DNA from: an uncultured Chitinophagaceae bacterium
GTDB lineage: Bacteria > Bacteroidota > Bacteroidia > Chitinophagales > Chitinophagaceae
Length of the DNA stretch: 6,483 nucleotides
NCBI GenBank assembly: GCA_937897585.1
Contig: CALCNY010000363.1
Span: 1 to 6,483, forward strand
Direction of reading: 5' to 3'
Within the stretch, counting starts at the first letter, position 1. Every line of letters starts with the position of its first letter. Shown here one piece after another: positions 1 to 6,305 of the stretch. Below the pieces are notes generated by a model. The model saw nothing but the letters and a program-made list of their open reading frames with translations, was not told where the DNA came from and did not search any database. The translations under genes were made by a program, and so were the position numbers.

Positions 1-1660
1 GTGTGCCGGCTCCATTAAAGGTTAATCCATTCCATGAATATGGTAATTGTGATGGACACAATGATGTTGATGATGTAGATGTTGATGTTGGTTTAATAAT
101 TACATTCATCGTCACTGCACTATCGCAACCAACTGAGTTTAATAAATGCGCAACTTGTGTACCGGCAGTATTGAACGTTAATCCGTTCCAAGTAATTGGC
201 AAAGCAGCTGCGCAGATTGAAGAGTCTTTTGATGATGTTGATGTTGGTTTAATCGTAACATTTAATATCGTTGTTGAATCACATCCAACACTATTTGCAA
301 CAGGACCATAAGTAAATGTTCCAGCTGCATTTACAATATGCGTGCCCCATGTGTATGGTAATTGATTCGGACAAATTGAAATGCTCGTCGTACTTGTACT
401 TGTTGCACTTATTGTTACGTTCAATGTTGCAGCGCTGTCGCATCCAACTGAATTTATCAAGTGCGCTGTTTGTGTGCCGGCTCCATTAAAGGTTAATCCA
501 TTCCATGAATATGGTAATTGTGATGGGCATAATGCCATCGTAGTTGTTGATGTGGATGTTGGCTTGATAATTACATTCATCGTAACAGCACTATCACAAC
601 CAACTGAGTTTATCAAATGAGCAACTTGTGTGCCCGCTGCGTTGAACGTTAAACCGTTCCATGTTATCGGCAATGCTGCAGCACAAATAGATGTGTCTTT
701 TGTAGAAGTTGAAGTTGGTTTGATAATCACATTCATCGTTACCGCACTATCACAACCAACTGAGTTTATCAGATGCGCAACTTGTGTTCCCGCTGCATTG
801 AACGTTAATCCATTCCATGTGATTGGTAAAGCTGCAGCACATATTGAAGAGTCTTTGGTTGATGTTGATGTTGGCTTAATAATCACATTCATCGTAACCG
901 CACTATCGCAACCAACAGAGTTTGTAAGATGTGCAACCTGTGTACCCGCTGCATTGAACGTTAATCCATTCCAAGTGATTGGTAATGCTGCAGCACATAT
1001 TGAAGAGTCTTTGGTCGACGTTGATGTCGGTTTGATCGTTACATTCAATATTGTTGTTGAATCACATCCAACACTATTTGGAACAGGACCATAAGTATAT
1101 GTTCCTCCGGCATTCACAACATGTGTACCCCAGGTGTATGGTAATTGATTCGGACAAATTGAAATATTGTTCGTACTCGTACTTGTTGCACTTATTGTTA
1201 CCGTTAATGTTGCAGCACTGTCACAACCAACACTATTTGTCAAATGTGCTGTTTGTGTACCAGCTCCATTAAACGTCAATCCATTCCATGAATATGGTAT
1301 TTGTGATGGGCATAATGCCATCGTTGTTGTAGATGTTGATGTTGGCTTAATAATCACATTCATCGTAACCGCACTATCGCAACCTACTGAGTTTGTCAAA
1401 TGTGCTATTTGTGTGCCTGCAGTGCTAAAAGTAATTCCATTCCATGTTATTGGCAATGCTGCTAAGCAGATTGAAGAATCTTTTGTAGATGTTGATGTTG
1501 GTTTGATGGAAACATTCATCGTAACCGCACTATCACAACCAACTGAGTTTAATAAATGTGCAACTTGTGTGCCCGCTGCGTTGAAGGTTAATCCATTCCA
1601 TAAATATGGTAATTGTGATGGACACAAGGCTATTGTTGTTGTGGAAGTCGAAATTGGTTT
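1..1660 (-). repeat. Tandem array of 52/53-residue surface-protein repeats, at least 11 units
   Basis: Units in protein order are at 1505-1660, 1349-1504, 1193-1348, 1034-1192, 878-1033, 722-877, 566-721, 410-565, 251-409, 95-250 and 1-94 (cut by the window edge). Nine complete or partial units follow a 156-bp period; two (1034-1192 and 251-409) are 159 bp. Each unit starts K/S-P/A-T-S-T-S-T, has Cys13, WNGLTF at 21-26, A-G-T-Q at 29-32 and N-S-V-G-C42-D-S. The two cysteines are conserved in every full unit and could form an intra-unit disulfide. Each unit is likely one small beta-sandwich forming a stalk. Three unit types exist: A (CPSQLPY), B (KDSSICAAALPIT) and C (CPNQLPYTWGTH). Their order is A B A C B B B A C B A. 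Confidence 0.95.
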
Positions 1661-4600
1661 CACCACCACTGTTATCGATGTATCTTTTACACAAGTATTT
1701 GGATCGTGTGTAAAAGTATAAGTAGTAGTTGCTGATGTATTTATTGCCGTAGCACTCCACGTACCTATATAACCATTATTTGATGTACTTGGAAACATTG
1801 CTGGTACAGGAGTTACACCTTGACATATTGGGCCGATTGGCGTAAACAATGGTTGAGCTGGAGGGGGTGCAGTTAATCTTACTGAATCCGATTGGATAGT
1901 AAATGGTATTGAGCAAATATTGTTAACATAAGTAGCAATTCCATTTGAAGAGTAATTAACAGAAGCTCCGTTATTTAAAGTAGCATTGCCCCCTGTCACT
2001 CCGTTTTGATTTATCAAATAAGAATTGTCATAGCTTACAGTATCAGTGCAGCCTACTCCAAAGTTCATAATAAGTGTTCTTATTCCTGCTGTTGCGGAAG
2101 CATTACCAAAATGGCCGGCTGTAACTGTGGTATTATTTTGGAAAATAACATAAAGTGTGTCAGTTAAATTTGCAAAACTCATGGAAGTAGTAGAGGTGAC
2201 TCCGGTTATTACTACGACATTTGCATTTGCGGGTAAAATTCCGTTCGCGGGTACAGGAAGTAAAACACCACCACCTGTTATTGTTGAATTTACATTATTG
2301 ATATATGTCTGATTTGTGGTTATGCCTTGCCAAGAATTACTAGGCCATACCACACTCATAGAACTGGTATTAATTGGATTTTGTCCTGTTTGAAAAAACA
2401 CCATTTCACCATATCCTTCATTAGTTTCACACGCATCCACCAATATACTCTGTATCTGAATACAATTATTCGTTACCGGAGAAAATGCACTTGATGTACA
2501 ACCATGATTATCTGTTACTGTAATATCATAAGTACCGGCACATAGATTTGAAATCGTTTGAGTAGTCCCTATAACAGTAGTGCCACTAGTCCAGCTATAT
2601 ATATATGGTGTAGCTCCTCCAACAACATCTACCGTTGCGCTTCCATTACATGGAGGAAGTGCACATGTTGGGTTAGTGCCATGAGGGTAAATTACAGGAG
2701 GATCGTAAACTGTAATCGTATATGAAAGTGGGGTCAAACATGCTCCTGCAGAATTTGGAGTAAATGTGTAAGTACCGGTGGTGGTATTGCTTATGGTTGA
2801 AGGAGACCAAGTTCCAGAAACTCCATTTGTTGATGTTGTGGGTAATAACGGCACCGTTGCACCACTGCAAATTGTTGTTGGTAATGGATTAAATGTAGGT
2901 GCAACACCTGAAGTAACTGTAACAGTTATGGGTACACGAACACTTTCACAACCATTTACTATTTGACTTACCCAATATGTTGTTGTGCCAATCGTTGTTG
3001 TTGATGGTGTTGGGGCTGTAGTAGTTGGAGTCCCTCCTGTTGCTGTTGTATACCAGTTTAATGTTGCAGGCGCGTTTGCAGTTATTCTTACATTATCAAC
3101 ACCAAGATACCAGGCATTAGCAATAGAATGACAATTAAAACCAAAATAATAATTACCACTAACGGTGGGTGTAAACGTTACAGTGGCAGTATTACATGTA
3201 GTATTACTTATTGAGGTCAAATCAAGCAATACCGTAGTTTGAGCAGCAACTGTATTAGCAGTTCCTACAGTAATTTTTAATTGTTCCGGTGAAATTGTGC
3301 TACCCCAAGATTTATAATCAAAGCTTAATGTATAAGTAACTCCAGCAACTAAAGCCTGAGCAGGAGATATCATCCAAGCATTTGCAGCGTTTGATAAATT
3401 ATACGAATACTGCATTGAACTTGCACCGCCGCATGCATAACTTGAACCTTGCGCCCATGAATTTCCAGTACCGGCATTTGTATTTGTCCAACCTGCTGGT
3501 GGAAAGGTTCCTTCAAAATTTTCTGAATAATTAAATGGTGTGGTTGCTGTTGAAGTTGCTGTTAAAGGAGTGGCAACCTGATTTTGACAATAACTAACAG
3601 GTGTTGTAACAGGCGCAGGAGGCAAAGCAATTGTAAATGGAATACAACTAGTAGCTCCAACTACACCAACGTTTCCGCACAAATCAGTTACTGAAGATCC
3701 TGATAAACAAACGGTATAAATGCCCTGTGCTGAAATGCTCGGACTTACTGTTAACACTGCCGTATTGGTATTCATCCCCCCAATGCTACAATTCGGAGAA
3801 GTAACTGCAGTAACCGTATAAGGACCGCCCGGGCCAGTAACAGTAAAATCAGTATTATCAATTGTGCTGCATAAAATATTTTCAGATATTGATAAAGTAA
3901 TTTGATTGCCGCCACATGATGTTTGTGGAGTAGCCACTGTTAACTTTGGAGGTACGTTATCAAATATAGTTGCTGTAGTGTTGCTTAAGTCAATTGTATA
4001 ACCACTTGATGTTTGAGAAAAATTACTAACATTTATCACATATGTTTGTCCGGCTGTAACTGGAATAGTGGCATTGAATGGTGTACCTCCAGCTCCTTGA
4101 CTTGTTAGTGTCGAACCTCCAGTTGGTCCTGTTGTGCCGGAAGTTGATGAAAAATTACAACTTACATTAAGAGCAGCATTTGAGTAAATATCCGAACAAG
4201 TAGCGTTGGTTAAATTATATACAGCCCAATCGTAATCATCAGCCGTATTAACTGGAGTAATAGTAAAACTTAAATTACCAGAATTTTGAACAGTAAAAGT
4301 GTACCAAACATCAGACCTTTCTCCATTGGCAAGACAACTATTTGCTGCATTAATTTCGTTTGGTATGGCACCTGTACCTGTATAAGAAACAGTTTGAGTG
4401 TACGAATTACTACAAATTGGAATTGCTGAAGGGCAATCTTGTTCAGGAGCAGGTGGAGATGGAATTGTGGCACATATACCAAATGTACCTTCACCTGTTG
4501 CTGAATAACCCCAAACTCTTATCCATAAAGTTGCACCTGGTGTTAATGCAGTCAGAGATACTTGTGGCATTCCTATTCCATTATCATTACACGCAATCTC

Positions 4601-6250
4601 TGTTAGTGAATTACAGGTTCCTGTATAAACTGCCATCACACCATCTGTCATGGTACCCGATTGCGTTGTAATATTCACTATTCCGGAAGGCGGTACTGTA
4701 ACTGTAAACCACACATCATTTCTTATATTGACAACGCAAGATGGTGCAGGGGCAGTTGTTGTAATTGTTGCACTTACTGTAGTCCCACTGGTAAAAGTGC
4801 AAGACGTTGTAACCGGTGGAAGTGCTGTTGCTGCGCATGGTTCATCATTTGCAGGAGGTGGTGGTGTAATTGTTGTTAAACAAGCTTGAAAAGGACCTGT
4901 TGTACCTGTTGGTGTTGAGGATATCGTATAATAATAAGTGGTGCCAATTGTTAGACCTGTAAATGTTGCCGACAAAGGAGAGGCTCCACACTGGCTTCCA
5001 ATTAAAGTAAACGTTCCCCCACAAGTTCCACTTACCAACACTATTTCTGCATTACCGGAAAACGTACCACTTGTATTTACACTGAACTGTGCCTGAGTAC
5101 CAGTGGCAACAAAAGAATACCATACATCAGGATGATTTCCAGCTCCAGTTTGACAACCAGGATTACCAGACCAACTATCAGTAGCGTTGACAGTTGTACC
5201 ATTTACACAAGTTCCATCCGTAAGAACTGGTTGGGCGTTTGCACACAAATCATTCGGAGGAGGGGGCGTAGTTGAACACGTGATATTTGCTGTCCATCCT
5301 GGATTAACAATTGATCCATCAGATGAAAACACAAAAGTTATACAGCCTCCAAGAGCAGATACAATTGTTCCAGGCAAAGCTGTACCGGAATAACTGCCAA
5401 TTTGTGGAGATGCAGGAGTAGGGCCATTGTATACCTTTAAAATGTCTAATCCAGATTCTGTATTAAAGGCAGTAAAATCAAAATACAAATATTGTCCTGC
5501 AGGTGCACAAAAAGTAATGGTATCTTTCTCACTGTTTGTATAATTTCCTCCGCTTCCACCAATATCAGTAAAAACTCCATTGCATGGATTATTAATAGTT
5601 TGCCATGGAACTCTTATTGGGTATTCTGTTAATAATGAAGTTACAGTCAAATCAAATGAAGAACCATTATTCCACCTAACTGTCGTTCCGGCTGCATTAG
5701 TCCCCGAAGGAACTAAGTAAACTACTATCGAAGTTCCTGCAGCAACTGAAACAGACCCTGTAAATGTATTTGTAGCAGTACTTGTACCTGTTGTACCAAA
5801 CGCCGTTAAAGGACCACCATTATTACTATAATAAATATCAAAATTACATACAGCGCCAGTACCACTTACTTGTGTAGCCCAAATAGCTTGGTTTAATGTG
5901 AATGTATGTGTAGCATCTGCAGTTATTGTTACTGAATAATATGCATTCGCTGCGATTGATGCAGCTGCATTAGCTGTATTAAAGCCACTTCCTGCAATAC
6001 AACCTCCTGCTGATACACAGGTTACACCGGTCCCTCTTGTCCAATTTGAAAAACTAACTCCTACTGGTGCGGTTGTCCATGTTGCTGTTGGTACAGCAGG
6101 ACAAGTAATTGCTCCACCACCACCAACAACTACCGTTTGTCCATTTATAATAGTTGTGAAAAATAAAAATGATAGTAATACAACCCCGAATTTTTTCAAT
6201 CCAGAAAAACTTAAAAGTAATAAGTGATTATCTCTTTTAGTAAATGTCAT
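1..6250 (-). CDS. Giant secreted multi-domain surface/adhesin-like protein, probable T9SS cargo, C-terminus missing
   Basis: The frame is open for 2083 complete codons from ATG at 6250 to the window edge. An in-frame TGA lies four codons before the ATG (within the Shine-Dalgarno region), so this is the first possible ATG. The product has a signal peptide and then a chain of extracellular beta-sandwich modules: CUB-like, three NDxC/DVWY modules, Ig-like domains, a cleaved-adhesin-like domain, a SprB-like repeat, a lamin-tail-like domain and at least eleven 52/53-residue repeats. No catalytic motif is visible. By family knowledge, such proteins sit on or are shed from the cell surface of Bacteroidota and serve in adhesion, gliding or matrix formation. 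A role in adhesion is inference. A C-terminal T9SS sorting domain is expected outside the window. Proline-rich linkers (PPPP, PSPPAPE) separate several modules. No operon partner is visible. The reading frame and the surface-protein assignment are very secure; the exact function is unknown. Confidence 0.95.
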   Translation of the reverse strand, partial: MTFTKRDNHLLLLSFSGLKKFGVVLLSFLFFTTIINGQTVVVGGGGAITCPAVPTATWTTAPVGVSFSNWTRGTGVTCVSAGGCIAGSGFNTANAAASIAANAYYSVTITADATHTFTLNQAIWATQVSGTGAVCNFDIYYSNNGGPLTAFGTTGTSTATNTFTGSVSVAAGTSIVVYLVPSGTNAAGTTVRWNNGSSFDLTVTSLLTEYPIRVPWQTINNPCNGVFTDIGGSGGNYTNSEKDTITFCAPAGQYLYFDFTAFNTESGLDILKVYNGPTPASPQIGSYSGTALPGTIVSALGGCITFVFSSDGSIVNPGWTANITCSTTPPPPNDLCANAQPVLTDGTCVNGTTVNATDSWSGNPGCQTGAGNHPDVWYSFVATGTQAQFSVNTSGTFSGNAEIVLVSGTCGGTFTLIGSQCGASPLSATFTGLTIGTTYYYTISSTPTGTTGPFQACLTTITPPPPANDEPCAATALPPVTTSCTFTSGTTVSATITTTAPAPSCVVNIRNDVWFTVTVPPSGIVNITTQSGTMTDGVMAVYTGTCNSLTEIACNDNGIGMPQVSLTALTPGATLWIRVWGYSATGEGTFGICATIPSPPAPEQDCPSAIPICSNSYTQTVSYTGTGAIPNEINAANSCLANGERSDVWYTFTVQNSGNLSFTITPVNTADDYDWAVYNLTNATCSDIYSNAALNVSCNFSSTSGTTGPTGGSTLTSQGAGGTPFNATIPVTAGQTYVINVSNFSQTSSGYTIDLSNTTATIFDNVPPKLTVATPQTSCGGNQITLSISENILCSTIDNTDFTVTGPGGPYTVTAVTSPNCSIGGMNTNTAVLTVSPSISAQGIYTVCLSGSSVTDLCGNVGVVGATSCIPFTIALPPAPVTTPVSYCQNQVATPLTATSTATTPFNYSENFEGTFPPAGWTNTNAGTGNSWAQGSSYACGGASSMQYSYNLSNAANAWMISPAQALVAGVTYTLSFDYKSWGSTISPEQLKITVGTANTVAAQTTVLLDLTSISNTTCNTATVTFTPTVSGNYYFGFNCHSIANAWYLGVDNVRITANAPATLNWYTTATGGTPTTTAPTPSTTTIGTTTYWVSQIVNGCESVRVPITVTVTSGVAPTFNPLPTTICSGATVPLLPTTSTNGVSGTWSPSTISNTTTGTYTFTPNSAGACLTPLSYTITVYDPPVIYPHGTNPTCALPPCNGSATVDVVGGATPYIYSWTSGTTVIGTTQTISNLCAGTYDITVTDNHGCTSSAFSPVTNNCIQIQSILVDACETNEGYGEMVFFQTGQNPINTSSMSVVWPSNSWQGITTNQTYINNVNSTITGGGVLLPVPANGILPANANVVVITGVTSTTSMSFANLTDTLYVIFQNNTTVTAGHFGNASATAGIRTLIMNFGVGCTDTVSYDNSYLINQNGVTGGNATLNNGASVNYSSNGIATYVNNICSIPFTIQSDSVRLTAPPPAQPLFTPIGPICQGVTPVPAMFPSTSNNGYIGTWSATAINTSATTTYTFTHDPNTCVKDTSITVVVKPISTSTTTIALCPSQLPYLWNGLTFNAAGTQVAHLLNSVGCDSAVTMNVSIKPTSTSTKDSSICLAALPITWNGITFSTAGTQIAHLTNSVGCDSAVTMNVIIKPTSTSTTTMALCPSQIPYSWNGLTFNGAGTQTAHLTNSVGCDSAATLTVTISATSTSTNNISICPNQLPYTWGTHVVNAGGTYTYGPVPNSVGCDSTTILNVTIKPTSTSTKDSSICAAALPITWNGLTFNAAGTQVAHLTNSVGCDSAVTMNVIIKPTSTSTKDSSICAAALPITWNGLTFNAAGTQVAHLINSVGCDSAVTMNVIIKPTSTSTKDTSICAAALPITWNGLTFNAAGTQVAHLINSVGCDSAVTMNVIIKPTSTSTTTMALCPSQLPYSWNGLTFNGAGTQTAHLINSVGCDSAATLNVTISATSTSTTSISICPNQLPYTWGTHIVNAAGTFTYGPVANSVGCDSTTILNVTIKPTSTSSKDSSICAAALPITWNGLTFNTAGTQVAHLLNSVGCDSAVTMNVIIKPTSTSTSSTSLCPSQLPYSWNGLTFNGAGT
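95..1504 (-). repeat. Higher-order duplication: four-unit block B-A-C-B present twice (878-1504 and 95-721)
   Basis: The blocks at 878-1504 and 95-721 have the same unit types in the same order and are displaced by exactly 783 bp (4 x 156 + 159). The match is clearest for the rare type C units. Both contain the stretch gttgttgaatcacatccaac and the stretch ggtaattgattcggacaaat, found nowhere else in the window. The pattern suggests duplication of a multi-unit segment followed by base drift. It lies within the coding sequence and keeps the frame. Confidence 0.7.
1661..1864 (-). other. GTWS...YTFT module, copy 2 (residues about 1463-1530)
   Basis: After a PPPAQP linker this module reads LFTPIGPICQGVTPV, then STSNNGYIGTWSATAINTS, then TTTYTFTHDPNTCVKDTS and ITVVV. 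It matches copy 1 in motif order (I-C-x-G, S-N-N-G, G-T-W-S, Y-T-F-T). Its last strand ends ITVVVKP, the same V-K-P junction that joins the units of the following tandem array, so the array begins exactly in phase with this domain. Confidence 0.65.
1871..2464 (-). other. Lamin-tail-like domain (residues about 1263-1460)
   Basis: The domain begins CIQIQSILVDACETNEGYGE, followed by MVFFQTGQNPI and SVVWPSNSWQGI. Later come NGILPANANVVVITG, TDTLYVIFQN, GIRTLIMNFGVGC and ASVNYSSNG. The I-x-S-I-L-V-D-A-C...E-G-x-x-E-M-V-x-F start is typical of Bacteroidota lamin-tail-like (LTD) domains, which fold as Ig-like sandwiches. It is about 200 residues here, longer than a minimal LTD. Function unknown; likely structural or binding. 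Confidence 0.65.
2498..2671 (-). other. SprB-like repeat (residues about 1194-1251)
   Basis: The segment has PTCALPPCNGSATVDVVGG, then ATPYIYSWTSG, then TISNLCAGTYDITVTDNHGC. This matches the SprB repeat pattern: N-G-x-A-T-V-x-V-x-G-G, P-Y-x-Y-x-W, and L-C-A-G-T-Y-x-I-T-V-T-D-x-x-G-C. SprB is the mobile surface adhesin of gliding Bacteroidota such as Flavobacterium johnsoniae. A single repeat here shows kinship of the domain, not that this protein is SprB or that the cell glides. Confidence 0.82.
2702..2902 (-). other. GTWSP...YTFTP module, copy 1 (residues about 1117-1183)
   Basis: The module reads PTFNPLPTTICSGATVPLL, then TTSTNGVSGTWSPSTIS, then GTYTFTPNSAGACL and a final YTITVYDPP strand. 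This short beta module, with I-C-x-G near the start and G-T-W-S-P plus Y-T-F-T-P in the middle, occurs repeatedly in large Bacteroidota surface proteins. It is often next to SprB repeats, as here. A diverged second copy lies at 1661-1864. Confidence 0.65.
2912..3613 (-). other. Ig-like domain (NWYTTATGGT type) split by an inserted domain (residues 880-1113)
   Basis: The N-terminal strand PVSYCQNQVATPLTATST is at 3551-3613. The remainder of the fold is at 2912-3067: APATLNWYTTATGGT, then APTPSTTTIGTTTYWVSQ, NGCESVRVPITVTV. In the usual Bacteroidota Ig-like domain of this type, the YCQ...LTAT strand is followed almost at once by the LxWYT strand. Here about 155 residues of another sandwich (3074-3538) lie between them. 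The two halves match the family well; the split itself is read directly from the sequence. Confidence 0.75.
3074..3538 (-). other. Cleaved-adhesin / choice-of-anchor-J-like domain, inserted (residues 905-1059)
   Basis: The segment opens NYSENFEGTFPPAGWTNTNA, continues NSWAQGSSYACGG and NAWMISPAQALVAGVTYTLS, then FDYKSWG and QLKITVGT, and ends SGNYYFGFNCHS, AWYLGVDNVRI. The E-N-F-E-G-x-F-P-P-x-G-W start, the W-M-I-S-P strand and the V-D-N-V-x-I end are hallmarks of the jelly-roll domain named cleaved adhesin or choice-of-anchor J. This domain is frequent in T9SS-exported adhesins and proteases. It likely binds protein or carbohydrate; its ligand is unknown. Confidence 0.8.
3623..3964 (-). other. 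Ig-like domain with N-terminal FDNVPPKL motif (residues 763-876)
   Basis: The segment begins FDNVPPKLTVATP, a start typical of bacterial Ig-like domains that follow another sandwich, and continues ITLSISENILCSTID, FTVTGPGG, TAVLTVSP, IYTVCLSGSSVTDLCGN. The 'S-E-x-I...V-T-D-x-x-G-N' layout resembles SbsA-type Ig-like domains (PPxL...F-S-E...D...G-N). Several cysteines may form disulfides. It ends FTIALPPAP, a linker to the next Ig-like domain. Confidence 0.55.
3977..4438 (-). other. DCPSAIPIC...DVWY module, copy 3, longer variant (residues 605-758)
   Basis: This longer variant starts DCPSAIPICSNSY and has SDVWYTFTVQNSGNLSFTIT near residue 647. An acidic segment, TADDYDWAVYNLT, is followed by ATCSDIYSN. 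It closes with GQTYVINVSNFSQTSSGYTI. The D-D-Y-D-W-A-V-Y-x-L motif marks a module often seen in gliding-motility-associated and T9SS-exported proteins of Bacteroidota. The acidic turn is a plausible calcium site. Confidence 0.7.
4463..4849 (-). other. NDxC...DVWF module, copy 2 (residues 468-596)
   Basis: This is a second module of the same kind. It begins NDEPCAATALPP after a PPPPA linker, has NDVWFTVTVPPSG at residue 512, then DGVMAVYTGTC, a CNDNGIG turn and a TLWIRVWGYS strand, and ends GTFGICATIPS before a PSPPAPE linker. The DG/AVYTGTC and CND motifs are typical of this PPC-like sandwich, in which acidic turns may bind calcium. Calcium binding is inference. Confidence 0.7.
4868..5254 (-). 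other. NDxC...DVWY module, copy 1 (residues 333-461)
   Basis: The module starts NDLCANAQPV after a PPPP linker and carries DVWYSFVATGTQ at residue 375. It ends with a GTTYYYTISS strand and QACLTT, followed by another PPPP linker. This arrangement (N-D-x-C-x-x-A at the start, D-V-W-Y/F-x-F in the middle, a Tyr-rich final strand) is a common Bacteroidota surface-protein module that resembles pre-peptidase C-terminal (PPC) beta-sandwiches. The family name is from memory; no search was run. Confidence 0.65.
5276..5584 (-). other. CUB-like domain (residues 223-325)
   Basis: About 103 residues match the CUB pattern. There are four cysteines at 223, 248, 303 and 325 (NPC, TFC, GGC, ITC). Between them are an ITFCAPAGQYLYF strand, an FTAFNTESGLDILKVYNG segment (the conserved aromatic-Glu-Asp-x-L-x-V-Y-x-G core), IGSYSG, ALPG, GGCITFVFSSDGS and a final GW-ANITC. 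The length is close to the usual 110. CUB domains are extracellular beta-sandwiches, often calcium-dependent, that mediate protein or sugar binding. Their ligands here are unknown. A PPPP linker follows. Confidence 0.82.
5585..6136 (-). other. N-terminal beta-rich domain, unassigned (residues about 39-222)
   Basis: The mature protein opens with a GGGG run and then alternating Thr/Val/aromatic stretches typical of a beta-sandwich (FSNWTRGTG, YYSVTITAD, THTFTLNQAIWATQ, VCNFDIYYSNNGGPLT, GTSIVVYLVPSG). The FDIYYSNNGG strand resembles the strands of extracellular carbohydrate- or ligand-binding sandwiches in Bacteroidota surface proteins, but I cannot name the family. No catalytic residues are recognisable. 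The domain runs directly into the CUB-like domain. Confidence 0.5.
6137..6250 (-). other. Signal peptide (residues 1-38)
   Basis: The N-terminus has positive charges (K5, R6, K19, K20), then a hydrophobic core GVVLLSFLFFTTII, and a likely cleavage site after N-G-Q (residue 38), the usual 'Q, then T/V' pattern of Bacteroidota signal peptides. The n-region of about 20 residues is long and contains a second short hydrophobic run (HLLLLSFSG). No lipobox cysteine follows the core, so this is a type I signal rather than a lipoprotein signal. The signal supports Sec export to the periplasm before outer-membrane transport. Confidence 0.85.
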
Positions 6251-6262
6251 TAAAATGAATCC

Positions 6263-6274
6263 TCACCTCCTTTT
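6263..6274 (-). promoter_or_regulatory. Strong Shine-Dalgarno sequence
   Basis: The minus strand reads AAAAGGAGGTGA, complementary to the full 3' end of 16S rRNA (anti-SD CACCTCCTT). The AGGAGG core (6266-6271) ends 15 bases before the ATG at 6250, a rather long spacing, although the extended GTGA pairing brings it to 12. The TGA inside it is in frame with the gene, which rules out an earlier start. Such complete SD sequences are unusual in Bacteroidota. Confidence 0.8.
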
Positions 6275-6305
6275 ACTAATTGAAAAGGAAATGATTTTTA
6301 ATGTT

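Noticed and set aside
1..1660. CRISPR array
   Set aside because: The period (156/159 bp) has no short repeat/spacer alternation, and all units are coding and homologous along their full length.
3..1721. Several plus-strand open frames (3-311, 381-620, 630-1094, 1167-1721) with a repeated peptide pattern (ALSQPTEF, VNPFH, VDVDVGLI)
   Set aside because: They are the antisense image of the 156-bp coding repeats. They have no ribosome-binding sites, are broken by stops between units, and the minus-strand frame is continuous with clear domain homology.
2778..5393. Short plus- and minus-strand open frames at 2778-2966, 4360-4671, 4650-4889, 4661-4879, 5187-5393, and minus 1533-1760, 2673-2870, 4270-4494
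   Set aside because: All lie inside the long minus-strand gene in other frames, have low-complexity or Cys/Tyr/His-rich peptides, and show no start signals.
1..6250. Frameshift or pseudogene, because no long open frame ends inside the window
   Set aside because: Reading every minus-strand codon from 6250 to 2 gave no stop, and the domain and repeat frames agree throughout. The gene simply runs off the left edge.
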